A stretch of DNA of 64,000 nucleotides from Bacteroidetes bacterium SW_9_63_38 (GTDB lineage Bacteria; Bacteroidota; Rhodothermia; Rhodothermales; Salinibacteraceae), in the NCBI GenBank assembly GCA_003022435.1, contig PXUA01000015.1, forward strand, positions 186,001-250,000. Direction: 5' to 3'. The position numbers and the translations under genes were made by a program. Position 1 is the first letter of the stretch. Every line of letters begins with the position of its first letter. The notes under the pieces are model-generated. The model searched no databases and was not told the origin of the DNA. It saw only the letters and a list, made by a program, of their open reading frames with translations. Of the stretch, positions 19,167 to 28,636 are shown piece by piece.

Positions 19167-21809
19167 ATGGTATCCGCTGACGCTCTCACTCCGGAGCAGC
19201 GTGCCGTAACCCAGCATGCGGACGGCCCCGCCGCCGTGCTCGCCGTGCCTGGGGCCGGGAAAACCACCGCCCTCGTCCACCGGATTCGGATGCTGGTTGA
19301 GGAGCGGGGCGTCGCCCCCGATCGGATTCTCGTCTGCTCCTTCAACCGGCAGACGGTCGACGACCTCACCGACGCCCTCCACGCGATCGGAGTTTCCGAC
19401 GTCCAGCCCCGCACACTCCACAGCCTGGGACACGCCCTCCGCCACGCCTCGATGGGACCCCTCTCCGACGACGCCCCCGACCCCTCGACCGCTGCCCACC
19501 GCCTGGCCCGACGTGTCCTCCGCGACGAGGCCGATCACAGTGACCTCGACGTTGCGGATCTGGAGGTCACCACCGCCGACCTCGTTGACCAGGTGGCCGC
19601 CTGGAAGCAACAGCTCGCGTACCCGGATCTGGACCGGGCCGACCTCCCTCCCACCGCCTACGACACGGCCTCCGCCGCCTCCGCCGACGACGATATCCTC
19701 CTCAATCTGTACTCGCGCTTCGAAGCGCACCGGCGAGACCGGGACTGGGTCACCTACGCCGATATGCTGCGCGACGGCTGGGAAGCGCTCGTACGCAACG
19801 ACGTCCTTCGAGAACGCACCCAACAGGCCTACGAACACGTCGTGGTCGACGAGTTTCAGGACGTAAGCCGGGCGCAGTACGAGATCCTGGACCTCCTGAC
19901 CGCCGATCATAGGAATTACATGGTCGTGGGCGACGACGACCAGAGCATTTACCGGTGGCGCGGGGCCCGGGCATCGTTCCTACTCGACTTCGCGGATACG
20001 TACGACGCCACGACGTACCGCATGATGGACTCCTTCCGCCTTCCCCTCGGCCCAACGGTCCTGGCCAATGCTGTCATCCAGAACAATGAGGATAGACACG
20101 ACAAGCGAATCCGGCTGACCCAAAGCGATGGCGGCCCGACGCGCCTCCTAGACGAGACGGACGCCCCGGCGCTCGCGAATGCGGTGGCCGAACAGATCGA
20201 CGGCCTTCTCTCCGAGTCTTACGCTCCCGCCGACCTCGCCGTCCTGGTACGCACCTACGGAGAGACGCCGCCGCTCGAAGTAGCGATGCTCGACCGCGGG
20301 CTCCCGTACACCGTGGACGGCCACGTCCCTTTTTACCGGCGTCGCCCCGTACAGACCCTGCTCCGCTACCTCTACTGGGCACTGCTGGAGCGACGCCGAC
20401 GCCGCACCGGGGGATTCGACCAGCCGGAGACGGCTCAGCAGTACCAGAACCGCTTCGCTCAGATCGTCAATCATCCGAATCGGTACGTGCCACGCGGCCG
20501 CATCGACCGCATCCTTCAAGAGGCTCGCCGAAAAGACATTTCACTTTTTGCAATAACGGAATCTCACCTTCCGGCCATGGATGCGGATCTCCGTGATCGC
20601 GTGTCCGCCTTCCTGGAGATGCTAGAGACACTGGTCGCCCGTCTCGACGCCTCCCCGGCGGTTCTCTTGGAGGATCTCACCGCTTCCCTCGGCTACGCGG
20701 CGTATCTCCGGGAGCAAAGCGTCCGGCCTGAGCAGGGTGAGGCCCGGGTCCGGACGATGAACGCCCTGCTCCGGTACGCGACGTCGTTCGATAGCGTCCC
20801 CGCCCTTATTGAAGGGGTGCGCTCGCTCGCCGCCGGACACGAGCGGGAGTCGGATCCGTCGGCCGTGACTGTACGGTCGATTCATCGGGCGAAGGGGGCG
20901 GAGTGGCCCGTCGTCTTCGTGCCGGGGGGAGTGGAGGGAACGCTGCCGCACACTCCGGCAGAGAAGTCGGACGCCGCGCTGGCGGAGGAACGACGGCTCT
21001 TCTACGTCGCGATCACCCGTGCGCAGGAGCACCTTTATCTCGGGACCCACGAGGACGGCGGCCGATCGCGCTTTTTGCAGGAAGCGAACGCGGAATCTCT
21101 GCTGGACCGCTGTGAAACGGTCCAGAGGATCCTCACAGCTCCCCCGCAAACAGTGACGGAGGAAGCGGTGGCCCGTTTCTGCAATGCCGTCGGCACCCTC
21201 CGGCTCGGGACCTTTTTCCAAGACTGGTGGACGCCCGCTCCGGATCGGGCCGAGACGCTGCGCTCACACCTGTCATCGCTTCCGTCTACCGTCGAGGCGG
21301 CGCACCGTCGGGTGGAAGCCGCCAAAGAGGCACAGCGCACGTACGAGACCGAGATCGCTCGCCTCCGCGACGAGGCATCGGCCCAGGTGGAGCAACTCCG
21401 TACTGCCCTCGGCACGGCCCCGATCAGCGCCACGCACACCGCAACGGAGACCTATTACCCAGACAGCGCCGCGTTTACCTTCGACTGGACCGAGGACGAG
21501 TCGGCGGTGATGATCCACTGGAATGATACGGTCGTCGGTCGCATCGATCCGCTCGGCGCCGGACGCCTCGACGCGGAAACCGTCTTTTCGATCCCGTGGT
21601 CGGGAATAGTGGCGCGGTTCGACAGCGTCAGCAACGGCCGCGCTCGCCTGCACCTGACAATCGACTGGGAAGAAACAAGTGGGCGATTGCTCGCCCAGAA
21701 GCGTGCGACCCTCTCTCCCCCGGCGTCTCCGGACGCCTTCACCCACCTGCTTACCAGCGAGGACTTCCGGACAGGCTACGAGCGTCTTCACGACCGATTG
21801 TCCGACTGA
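19167..21809 (+). CDS. UvrD/Rep-family SF1A DNA helicase with long C-terminal extension
   Basis: The 880-residue protein has SF1A motifs in order: Q-motif LTPEQRAV near residue 7, Walker A AVPGAGKTTAL near residue 28, and Walker B VVVDEFQDVSRAQY near residue 226. Motif III is VVGDDDQSIYRWRGA near residue 252, motif V VRSIHRAKGAEWPVVFV near residue 570, and motif VI RRLFYVAITRAQEHLYLG near residue 612. It should unwind DNA 3' to 5'. About 230 residues follow motif VI, including a predicted coiled coil (RRVEAAKEAQRTYETEIARLRDE) and a beta-rich end that I do not recognise in UvrD, Rep or PcrA. It lies 79 bp after the sirtuin gene; a functional link is possible but unproven. Confidence 0.93.
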   Translation: MVSADALTPEQRAVTQHADGPAAVLAVPGAGKTTALVHRIRMLVEERGVAPDRILVCSFNRQTVDDLTDALHAIGVSDVQPRTLHSLGHALRHASMGPLSDDAPDPSTAAHRLARRVLRDEADHSDLDVADLEVTTADLVDQVAAWKQQLAYPDLDRADLPPTAYDTASAASADDDILLNLYSRFEAHRRDRDWVTYADMLRDGWEALVRNDVLRERTQQAYEHVVVDEFQDVSRAQYEILDLLTADHRNYMVVGDDDQSIYRWRGARASFLLDFADTYDATTYRMMDSFRLPLGPTVLANAVIQNNEDRHDKRIRLTQSDGGPTRLLDETDAPALANAVAEQIDGLLSESYAPADLAVLVRTYGETPPLEVAMLDRGLPYTVDGHVPFYRRRPVQTLLRYLYWALLERRRRRTGGFDQPETAQQYQNRFAQIVNHPNRYVPRGRIDRILQEARRKDISLFAITESHLPAMDADLRDRVSAFLEMLETLVARLDASPAVLLEDLTASLGYAAYLREQSVRPEQGEARVRTMNALLRYATSFDSVPALIEGVRSLAAGHERESDPSAVTVRSIHRAKGAEWPVVFVPGGVEGTLPHTPAEKSDAALAEERRLFYVAITRAQEHLYLGTHEDGGRSRFLQEANAESLLDRCETVQRILTAPPQTVTEEAVARFCNAVGTLRLGTFFQDWWTPAPDRAETLRSHLSSLPSTVEAAHRRVEAAKEAQRTYETEIARLRDEASAQVEQLRTALGTAPISATHTATETYYPDSAAFTFDWTEDESAVMIHWNDTVVGRIDPLGAGRLDAETVFSIPWSGIVARFDSVSNGRARLHLTIDWEETSGRLLAQKRATLSPPASPDAFTHLLTSEDFRTGYERLHDRLSD

Positions 21810-21948
21810 TCCCCTTCCGGCTCGCGCTGACGCTCAGGAAGGCCTCAACGGACGGGCGGGCCGAGACGTTGGAGGCCCTGTGAACATTCTCGCGGCGCCG
21901 GAACTTGCCCCGCGATGTTGTTTTTATCACGATGCGAAATTGAGAGAC

Positions 21949-22022
21949 GGGCCGGTAGTTCAGCGGTTCAGAATGCTGCCCTGTCACGGCAGAGGTCGCG
22001 GGTTCAAATCCCGTCCGGCCCG
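21949..22022 (+). tRNA. tRNA-Asp (anticodon GTC)
   Basis: A 74-nt cloverleaf has acceptor stem GGGCCGG/CCGGCCC, a D arm, anticodon stem CTGCC/GGCAG around loop CTGTCAC, and T arm GCGGG-TTCAAAT-CCCGT. The anticodon GTC reads Asp codons, and the discriminator base at 22022 is G, as expected for tRNA-Asp. CCA is not encoded. Confidence 0.97.
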
Positions 22023-22025
22023 CCT

Positions 22026-22058
22026 CGCCGCCTGGCACTGTGCCGGGCGGCGTTTTTT
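22026..22058 (+). terminator. Rho-independent terminator of tRNA-Asp
   Basis: Stem CGCCGCC (22026-22032) pairs with GGCGGCG (22046-22052), with inner pairing TGGCA/TGCC, and is followed by six T residues from 22053. It begins 4 nt after the tRNA and clearly ends that transcript. Confidence 0.92.
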
Positions 22059-22160
22059 GTTTTCCCCCATCGGGACGGACGTTCGTCCAGTGGGCCTTTT
22101 GCCCGCCCCGAAGGCCCCTCTCCGATCATCTCCTCGTCAACACAGCCGTTCTCGAGGCGG

Positions 22161-22505
22161 CTACGCCGGATGCACGGCCTTCATCGCACTCGATTTCCCC
22201 TTCACCCGAAGTACGTAGCACGCCCCGGCCCGCTCCAGCGACGGCGCACGCCCCGGCAGTAGGTGCACCTCGTTTTCCCCGAGCAGGGTCACCTGAAGGG
22301 TTACGGCCACGCCGTCCTCCTCCAGGTCGCTAAATCGGTTTGAGAGAGTCTGGTCGGTAAAGCGCGCCTCCACCCGGGTCGTCCGCCGCCCGACGGAGAG
22401 CGTTCCCGTGGTGAACCCCCGCAGGGGCCGAGGCGACGCGTCGCTCTCGCGCTTGCGCCACTGAATATTGGAGAGCATGTACTCGCCGTTCGAAAGGGAA
22501 GACAT
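22161..22505 (-). CDS. Small conserved-looking protein, unknown
   Basis: This 114-residue frame starts at an ATG at 22505 ([20 protein letters not shown]). It looks like a small beta-rich protein ([41 protein letters not shown]) with a basic C-terminus. No signal peptide or known domain is visible. It is divergent from the ZIP transporter gene. A longer frame to 22775 exists, but its extra part is antisense-like. Codon content supports a gene, but confidence is moderate. Confidence 0.5.
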   Translation of the reverse strand: MSSLSNGEYMLSNIQWRKRESDASPRPLRGFTTGTLSVGRRTTRVEARFTDQTLSNRFSDLEEDGVAVTLQVTLLGENEVHLLPGRAPSLERAGACYVLRVKGKSSAMKAVHPA

Positions 22506-22773
22506 AGGATCGGAAGCGTATGTGCAAAATGGCGAATGTGCCCCGGCCCTCGGCCATAGCTGCAGTGGGTCTATTGATGACCACCGGAGAGGTTCGGGAC
22601 TGCCAGACGCCCTCATCGGCGTCTTCATTCGGTCCCCGCTTCTTCTCACCGCGGATCCAACAACCGTCCTTGCCCGGGACCAGGACTTGACGAGAAGCGA
22701 AACCGTCTTGCAGTTTTGGGACGACGTTCCGTGTCTTGAGACGACTTTCGCTCCCGAACTACCCCCGACGAGC

Positions 22774-23604
22774 ATGCCATTCCTCCCGTCCTGGTTTCAC
22801 TCGCTGTCCCCGCTCTACCAGTCCCTCCTGGCCGGATGCTTTACGTGGGGCATGACGGCCCTCGGGGCCGCGGTGGTGTTCGTGACGCGGTCCGTCAACC
22901 GGCGGCTCCTGGACAGCATGATGGGGTTTGCCGCCGGGGTGATGATCGCCGCGAGCTTCTGGTCGCTGCTCGTCCCGGCCATCGACCTGTCCGAGGCGCA
23001 GGGGATCCCCGGCTGGATTCCCGCCGCCGTCGGCTTCTTGCTCGGCGGCGTCTTCTTGCGGGTGGCCGACGGGGTGCTGCCGCACCTGCACCCCGGCGCC
23101 CGGATGGCGGAGGCGGAAGGCCCCTCCACCTCCTGGCGGCGGGCGACGCTCCTGGTGCTCGCCATCACGCTGCACAACATCCCGGAGGGGCTGGCGGTGG
23201 GGGTCACCTTCGGGGCCGCGGCGCTCCCGATTGAGGTGGCGACGGGGGCCGGCCTCGCGGCAGCGGTGACCCTGGCGGTAGGCATCGGCCTCCAGAACTT
23301 TCCGGAGGGGATTGCCGTCGCCATGCCCCTTCGCGGGGCGGGCATCTCGCGGGGCCGGAGCTTCTGGTACGGGCAGCTCTCGGGCATCGTCGAGCCCATT
23401 TCTGCCGCCCTGGGCGCCGCGGCCGTGCTCGGCATTCGGCCCCTTCTGCCATACGCCCTGGCGTTCGCGGCGGGCGCCATGATCTACGTGGTCGTGGAGG
23501 AACTCATCCCCGAGTCGCAGCGCCACGACAACACCGACCTCGCCACGCTCGGCGTGATGACAGGGTTCGCGGTGATGATGGTTATGGATGTTGCGCTTGG
23601 GTGA
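22774..23604 (+). CDS. ZIP-family divalent metal transporter
   Basis: The 276-residue protein has about eight membrane segments. TM4 contains HNIPEG and TM5 contains QNFPEG; these are the metal-binding positions of ZIP transporters, with Gln replacing His in TM5. A His-containing loop ([11 protein letters not shown]) lies between TM3 and TM4. It is of the GufA-like bacterial type and probably imports zinc or a related metal across the inner membrane. ATG at 22774 is chosen because the upstream frame to 22468 is antisense to the small gene. Its last 23 nt overlap the convergent sixA gene. Confidence 0.93.
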   Translation: MPFLPSWFHSLSPLYQSLLAGCFTWGMTALGAAVVFVTRSVNRRLLDSMMGFAAGVMIAASFWSLLVPAIDLSEAQGIPGWIPAAVGFLLGGVFLRVADGVLPHLHPGARMAEAEGPSTSWRRATLLVLAITLHNIPEGLAVGVTFGAAALPIEVATGAGLAAAVTLAVGIGLQNFPEGIAVAMPLRGAGISRGRSFWYGQLSGIVEPISAALGAAAVLGIRPLLPYALAFAAGAMIYVVVEELIPESQRHDNTDLATLGVMTGFAVMMVMDVALG

Positions 23605-24100
23605 GTCCCTCTTCCCGCAACAGGGACGGCGGCACCATCCACCGCAGGACCCCACTCCCAAACCGGATGTCGTTCCATGCCTTCTTGGTGTCAACCCGCA
23701 CGCACGTACCGGGCGACAGCGACACGTTGGCCGAGCCGAGCAGGCTGCTCACGGTCGCGCTCCAGGCTGGCTCGTGGCCCACGAGCAGAATCGCCTGCAC
23801 GTTCGGGTCGACCGCCTGCATCTCGTCGAGGACGTCGGCCGGCTGAGCCTTGTAGAGCGCGTTTGCGGAGCGCAGCGGCAGGTCCCAGTCGCCCCCTTCC
23901 GCCACGAGATCGGTCGTCCGACGGGCCCGGACCGCAGTGGAGGTGATGCACTGTTCGGGGCACTGGTCCGTCGCCGCCAGAAAGCGCCCGAGCCGACGGG
24001 CCGCCCGTTCCCCCTCTGCGGTTAGGGAACGATCATGATCGTCATCGTACTGGGCGCGCCCCTCTGCGTCGGCGTGCCGGAGAATGTAGAGCGTATTCAT
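23582..24100 (-). CDS. sixA: Phosphohistidine phosphatase SixA
   Basis: This 172-residue histidine-phosphatase-superfamily protein begins [14 protein letters not shown], the RHG/RHA catalytic motif with the phospho-accepting His. It has [16 protein letters not shown] near residue 27, [10 protein letters not shown]-like [11 protein letters not shown] near residue 52 and the second catalytic His in LVGHEPAWS near residue 107. SixA dephosphorylates phosphohistidine in phosphorelay proteins in E. coli. The overlap of its 3' end with the ZIP gene is coding on both strands. Confidence 0.9.
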   Translation of the reverse strand: MNTLYILRHADAEGRAQYDDDHDRSLTAEGERAARRLGRFLAATDQCPEQCITSTAVRARRTTDLVAEGGDWDLPLRSANALYKAQPADVLDEMQAVDPNVQAILLVGHEPAWSATVSSLLGSANVSLSPGTCVRVDTKKAWNDIRFGSGVLRWMVPPSLLREEGLTQAQHP

Positions 24101-24390
24101 GCGTGTCGAAGGCGTGACGTCGTATCATCGAACATGTGGGACGGGTCGCGCACTCTGCCCCCCCTCCGCCACGCCCGCTGCATCGCGCTAAACGGACCTG
24201 CGGTGAAAACGGAGCGAAGTAGAAGCACGTGCCCGCCATGACGCATAAAGGGTATTGCGCGATCAAAAGTCCAATTCCGCCCCGGGTCACGCACGTTCTG
24301 AGGGCACTCGTACCCCTGGATATTCCCCCCACCCCAGCCCCAAGGTCGCCGACGCTCTTCACTCTTCGACGAGCCCGACAAGGTAGCCCC

Positions 24391-25317
24391 ATGCCCCGTC
24401 CTACGTTTCCGAACGGCGTTATCGTCGCCAGCATCACGCCCCTCGATGCGGAGGGTCGCCCCGACGGGGACGCCCTCGCCGAGCACCTCCACCACCTGTT
24501 TGAGCGCGGGTGCGACGGCGCCCTCCTCTTCGGGACGACCGGCGAGGGCTTGTCCTTTACCGTCGAGGAGCGCCGCGAAACCCTCGAAGCGGTGCTCGAC
24601 GCAGGCATCGACCCGGCGCGTCTGCTGGTGGGCACCGGTGCGCTTCCGCTCCCCGACATCATCGAGCTCTCGGTCCACGCGACGGATCAGGGCGTCGGCG
24701 GCGTGCTCCTGCTCCCTCCGTTTCACTTCAAGCACGTGACCGACGATGGCCTGCTGGCGGTTCATGAGGAAGTCTTGCAGGGAGTCGGTTCGTCGGACCT
24801 GCGGCTGTATTTTTACCACTACCCGTCGCTGTCGGGCGTCCCCATCCCCTTTCCCCTCATCGAGCGGCTCCACGAACAATACCCGGAGCAGGTGGCCGGC
24901 ATCAAGGATTCGAGCGACGAGTGGGACCATCTGGATGCGCTCTGCTCGTCCTTTCCGGACCTGCAAGTGTTCGCGGGCTCCGAACGCCACCTCACTCCCC
25001 TCCTGCGGGCCGGCGGCGTGGGTTGCATCTCGGCCACCGTCAACATCACGGCGCCGCTGGCCGAGCAGGCCGTGCACGACTGGGAGAACAACGCGCAGGT
25101 CGCGTCGGCCCAGTCCACGCTCACGGAGGTGCGGACGCGGCTGTCCCAGTTTCCAACCATCCCAGCCCTTAAACAGCTCCTCGCGTGGCGGTACGATCGT
25201 CCGACCTGGAGTCAGGTGCGCCCGCCCCTCGCCCCGCTCGACGACGACGAAGAGGCGCGGCTCGACTCGCTGCACAACTCCCTCTGGACGGAGGTCGACG
25301 GAGTGCTCGACGACTAA
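24391..25317 (+). CDS. Dihydrodipicolinate synthase-superfamily aldolase, not a typical DapA
   Basis: The 308-residue TIM-barrel protein keeps the superfamily residues: GTTGEG near residue 49, the Tyr in LYFYHYPSLSG near residue 138 and the Schiff-base Lys in AGIKDSS near residue 170. The segment after the Tyr reads YPSLSG instead of the P-S-R-T-G of true DapA, so the Arg that binds the substrate carboxylate is absent. A 2-keto-3-deoxy-sugar-acid aldolase or N-acetylneuraminate lyase-type reaction is therefore more likely than lysine synthesis. No pathway neighbours help. It starts at the ATG at 24391. Confidence 0.85.
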   Translation: MPRPTFPNGVIVASITPLDAEGRPDGDALAEHLHHLFERGCDGALLFGTTGEGLSFTVEERRETLEAVLDAGIDPARLLVGTGALPLPDIIELSVHATDQGVGGVLLLPPFHFKHVTDDGLLAVHEEVLQGVGSSDLRLYFYHYPSLSGVPIPFPLIERLHEQYPEQVAGIKDSSDEWDHLDALCSSFPDLQVFAGSERHLTPLLRAGGVGCISATVNITAPLAEQAVHDWENNAQVASAQSTLTEVRTRLSQFPTIPALKQLLAWRYDRPTWSQVRPPLAPLDDDEEARLDSLHNSLWTEVDGVLDD

Positions 25318-25601
25318 TTCGATCGAGACTCCGGAACGATGTCGCCGTCCGGCGTCAGACGCTCGCCCGCGTTCGGCGGACGCGTTGGGAACTGCCCAAT
25401 AGGCACGTTCTCGTTGCGGTCTTTGGGAACGTAATGCACGTGGTCGCCGTGCGGCACTTCCTCGTATGGTTGGTTGCGGTAGGGATTGATGACCGTCCAC
25501 ATCACACTTCCAAACAGAACCAGCAGGACCGCCCCGACGATCCAGCGTCGGTACGACCGGCGACCGTTCGCGGAAGCAGACGGGGACGACTCAGAATTCA
25601 T
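25314..25601 (-). CDS. Small single-pass membrane protein, unknown
   Basis: This 95-residue protein has one membrane segment (residues ~20-39, WIVGAVLLVLFGSVMWTVI) after a Ser-rich N-terminus, then a Pro/His-containing periplasmic-type tail (PHGDHVHYVPKD, GQFPTRPPNAGERLTPDG). The pattern suggests an inner-membrane-anchored extracytoplasmic domain. Its stop codon overlaps the stop of the convergent aldolase gene by four bases. The downstream dcd gene ends 72 bp beyond its start. No family is recognised. Confidence 0.65.
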   Translation of the reverse strand: MNSESSPSASANGRRSYRRWIVGAVLLVLFGSVMWTVINPYRNQPYEEVPHGDHVHYVPKDRNENVPIGQFPTRPPNAGERLTPDGDIVPESRSN

Positions 25602-25672
25602 GGAGGGGCGGGGCGGAGTCGATTTGGAAATGCACCGTTGTACGCCGCGGGAGCGAGGGAGATTCTCGCCGA

Positions 25673-26227
25673 CTACAGCCGCGGGAGCGTGATGCCTTCC
25701 TGACGCTGATACTTGCCTTCTTTGTCGGCGTACGAGATGTCCGGCGCCTCCCCGTGCAGAAAGACAACCTGCGCGATGCCCTCGTTGGCGTAGACCTTGG
25801 CGGGCAGCGGCGTCGCGTTGCTGATCTCGATCGTCACGTGCCCGGCCCATCCCGGTTCGAGCGGCGTCACGTTGACGATAATGCCGGACCGCGCGTAGGT
25901 GGACTTCCCGAGCACGAGCGCCAGCACGTCCGACGGCATCTCGAAGTACTCGATGGAGCGCCCCAGCACGTAGGAGTTGGGCGGAATGAGGATGTGATCG
26001 TCCACCTCGTACTCCACCATCGCCCGATCATCGATATTCTTCGGGTCCACGACGCTGTTGTGGATGTTGGGCGTAAAGACCCGAAACTCCCCGGCGACCC
26101 GCATGTCGTACCCAAACGAACTGAGGCCGTAGCTGACGACGTCCTCCCGCACCTGCTGATCCACGAAGGGATCAATCATGTCCTGCTCCGTGGCGAGGTC
26201 TCGAATCTTGTGGTCGGGGAGAATCAT
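25673..26227 (-). CDS. dcd: dCTP deaminase
   Basis: The 184-residue protein matches Dcd, which deaminates dCTP to dUTP (or dUMP in bifunctional forms) for thymidylate synthesis. Landmarks are the N-terminal [24 protein letters not shown] near residue 36, [21 protein letters not shown] near residue 94 (the SxxAR catalytic block), and [16 protein letters not shown] near residue 125 with the catalytic Glu. ATG at 26227 is chosen over a TTG six codons upstream because it fits the family N-terminus. Confidence 0.95.
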   Translation of the reverse strand: MILPDHKIRDLATEQDMIDPFVDQQVREDVVSYGLSSFGYDMRVAGEFRVFTPNIHNSVVDPKNIDDRAMVEYEVDDHILIPPNSYVLGRSIEYFEMPSDVLALVLGKSTYARSGIIVNVTPLEPGWAGHVTIEISNATPLPAKVYANEGIAQVVFLHGEAPDISYADKEGKYQRQEGITLPRL

Positions 26228-26341
26228 AGATACCGGTTCAGTCAACGCAGGGCCGCACAGAAACTCTGTCAGAAGCTAGGCAGAAGCCGAACGCAAGGTC
26301 AAGCCGCTCCCCGACGAAAAGGCCGCGAACTGAAGCTCTCG

Positions 26342-27025
26342 TCACGAGGTGTTCGCCGTTCGGACCCCGCCCGCCAGAATACGGACGGCCTCCCGCCCGT
26401 AGTTGAAAGCGAGATCCAGGGCTGTCATCCCCGGCTCGAAGCCCTCAAAATTCTGGCGATACGTCGGATGGTCGTACGCAAACGACTGGACCTCTACTCG
26501 GGAACGGTCTACATCGGATCCGTCCACCGTCCCCTCTTCCGGCACTACGAGCACATCTCCCTCCACCGCCGCCGCAATGCCAGCGTACGTGTTCGGCGCC
26601 CCGTCCAGCATCGAGGCTCTTGACAGCGCAGTGCTCAGCCCAAAGAGCTCCGCCTGCAGCTCCACCGACCGACACGTACAATTCGCCAGTTCCGTCCATT
26701 CCTGAGCGTAGAAGGTTCGGAAGCGCTCCGCGAAGTACTCGAAGTACATCGTGGACCGGTAGTCGTACTTGAACGAGCGCCAATGCTTTTCCCGCCAGCG
26801 GCCGCCCGTTTCGATGTCGACCGTGTGAATCGGTGCCCCCTCCGGCCGGCCGAAGACAGGAATCCGAATCCAATGTCCCCCCGGCGCGTTGCGGAGTTTG
26901 CTACGGTTCTGGAACGTTTTCCGACGATAGGGGAACGTGTCGGCGAGAATAAAGTGCTCCACGTGTTGCAACAGCGCGGTGTGGGCCAGGGACGGAAAGT
27001 ACGCCGGGGGCTGAATCGCGATCAT
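26342..27025 (-). CDS. WbqC-like family protein
   Basis: This 227-residue protein begins MIAIQPPAYFPSLAHTALLQHVEHFILAD, matching WbqC-like proteins (IxQPxYxPWxGxF type), with FQNRSKLRNAPGGHWIRIPV near residue 37. The family is found in surface-glycan clusters and is suspected to act in sugar modification, but the reaction is not established. The ATG at 27025 is the natural start; the upstream frame is non-homologous. It is divergent from cruF. Confidence 0.82.
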   Translation of the reverse strand: MIAIQPPAYFPSLAHTALLQHVEHFILADTFPYRRKTFQNRSKLRNAPGGHWIRIPVFGRPEGAPIHTVDIETGGRWREKHWRSFKYDYRSTMYFEYFAERFRTFYAQEWTELANCTCRSVELQAELFGLSTALSRASMLDGAPNTYAGIAAAVEGDVLVVPEEGTVDGSDVDRSRVEVQSFAYDHPTYRQNFEGFEPGMTALDLAFNYGREAVRILAGGVRTANTS

Positions 27026-27359
27026 TTTGTAGAAGCGTGCGTGGGAAGAGCCTGCGGCGGCAGTGTCGTGCACCGACACGGATACACCGATACGGATGTA
27101 TTGACGCCCGTCGCTCACGATCCCGAGGCCGATAGCACCGACGGTTCTTGCCGATTCTTCTTGCCCCAACCATTGGGCTTTGAACCATCGGGCTCTGATC
27201 CCTGCTCTCGACGGCTGAGTCTGTCAGGGTGTCGGACCTCCCTCGGTCAACTACTGCCCTGCTTCAGTCCCACGACTCCCCCCAGTGCGAACCATCCGCA
27301 CCGCCGCCCACCTACACATGTTCGTCTTCGCGTCTCTGCTCACCACGACCTGACGGCCA
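27026..27359. other. Divergent intergenic region between wbqC-like gene and cruF
   Basis: This 334-bp gap must hold the promoters of both divergent genes. I see no RNA gene, repeat or riboswitch. Frames crossing it are extensions of neighbouring frames without family-like sequence. No confident promoter elements can be assigned by eye. Confidence 0.45.
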
Positions 27360-28232
27360 ATGGCTTCGTCCGCCGGATCCGACTCGGACCTCCAGGAAAA
27401 TATTGACCTTCTTTTTCAGTTCTCCTTCTGGCTTTTCGTCGGGTCCATCTGCTTCAGCGTCGCCGGGATGCTGCTCTTGAAGCTCTTCCCGACAGCGATG
27501 GAACTGTTCGGGCCGGTCTATACGAAGCTTGTGAAGACCCCAACCTGGACGTTCATGACGATGCTCGCTATTTTGCCGATCCTCATGTACGGTCCCACGC
27601 TGGGGTGGCGACGCCTGGCGGGCTTTATCGTCTGGGGGTGTGCGATCGGAGCGGCCGGAGAGCTCATCGGCACGACGGGACTTCTAAGCGTGGGCGGCGT
27701 GGTCCTACCGTTCGGCGGGTATCACTACACCGAATGGCTTGGGCCGAAAATTGCCGGACACGTCCCTTACTTCATTCCCCCCTCCTGGTTTGCCATGTCG
27801 ATCGTTTCCCTGGACCTGGCCCGTCGGGTGGTCTCGTCCCGCTGGGGATCTCTACTCCTCGGAACGATCTTTATGGTGCTCTGGGACGTGTCTCTGGACC
27901 CGGCCATGAACAACGCATTCCCGTACTGGAACTACGCCGTCAACGGCTTCTTTTTCGGAATGCCGTTTTCGAACTGGTGCGGCTGGTTTGGGGTAACGCT
28001 CATCATCATGCTCGGGTATGAGGGGCTTCGTGGAGATCACGAGATCCAGAACGACTGGGCACCGGTCGTATACGCCCTCAATTGCCTATTTCCGCTTTCG
28101 ATCTCGCTGCTTCGGGATCTGTACCTGGCGTCGCTGGTCGGCGCGGTCGCCATGGCTGTTCCATTGGTTCTGCTGTGGCTCGCCGATCCGGCCATCGTCC
28201 ACCGATCAATTGCTGTCGCACGCTCCTCGTGA
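27360..28232 (+). CDS. cruF: Carotenoid 1',2'-hydratase CruF-like membrane protein
   Basis: This 290-residue protein has seven or more membrane segments and the DUF422/CruF signatures: GAAGELIGTTGLLSVGGV near residue 97, PFGGYHYTEWLGPKIAGHVPYFIPPSWFAM near residue 118, LWDVSLDPAMN near residue 179 and YWNYAVNGFFFGMPFSNWCGW near residue 194. CruF hydrates the psi end of gamma-carotene-type carotenoids, giving a 1'-hydroxyl. The cluster with crtB, an acyltransferase and a GT2 glycosyltransferase fits acylated carotenoid glycosides such as salinixanthin. The related bisanhydrobacterioruberin hydratase is an alternative substrate class. Confidence 0.88.
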   Translation: MASSAGSDSDLQENIDLLFQFSFWLFVGSICFSVAGMLLLKLFPTAMELFGPVYTKLVKTPTWTFMTMLAILPILMYGPTLGWRRLAGFIVWGCAIGAAGELIGTTGLLSVGGVVLPFGGYHYTEWLGPKIAGHVPYFIPPSWFAMSIVSLDLARRVVSSRWGSLLLGTIFMVLWDVSLDPAMNNAFPYWNYAVNGFFFGMPFSNWCGWFGVTLIIMLGYEGLRGDHEIQNDWAPVVYALNCLFPLSISLLRDLYLASLVGAVAMAVPLVLLWLADPAIVHRSIAVARSS

Positions 28233-28636
28233 GCATGCACAATTGAACCGGCAAATATCATCGATTACAGAACACGGTCGATTCCATTCTCTCCGGCGAC
28301 GATTTTCTCGTCCTCATCCACAAACGGCAGACCCATGCCGGCCCCCCAAACACCTCGGCGCTCTCCGCGCTCATCAGAATAGTTGTGCGCGATCACGAAA
28401 GTCGAAGATACTGGACGCCGAATTGAGAGCGACGCTTCGAACGATCCCTTCAGCGCCCTGACGGCCCTCCAGCACCCAGTGCTCTGCTTGGCATGAAAAC
28501 TTGACGCGCCCCTACCCGTGCCCGTAGAACGACTTTCCTCGAACGCCTTGGAGGCCGTCCCTTCAGACAAGCACACCGCTTCCCGGGACGGCTCCTCACT
28601 CACTCGCGCCTCTCACGCAGCTTCTCACGGATCGGT
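28233..28636. other. Intergenic interval upstream of crtB, no gene recognised
   Basis: The 404-bp gap separates cruF from crtB on the same strand. A leftward 112-codon open frame (28265-28603) ends in a coding-like stretch (GLPFVDEDEKIVAGENG), but matches no family I know and lacks a convincing start. It might be a gene remnant. The length suggests crtB has its own promoter rather than reading through from cruF. Confidence 0.4.

Noticed and set aside
18212-21809. Sir2 plus helicase as an antiphage defence pair
   Set aside because: The sirtuin has the zinc cysteines and compact layout of ordinary deacylases, and the helicase is a standard SF1A type. No nuclease, TIR, Argonaute or other effector is nearby, so nothing beyond adjacency supports defence.
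28265-28603. 112-codon leftward frame between cruF and crtB
   Set aside because: No recognisable start, domain or partner; only a short stretch looks coding. It may be a remnant, but I cannot support a gene.
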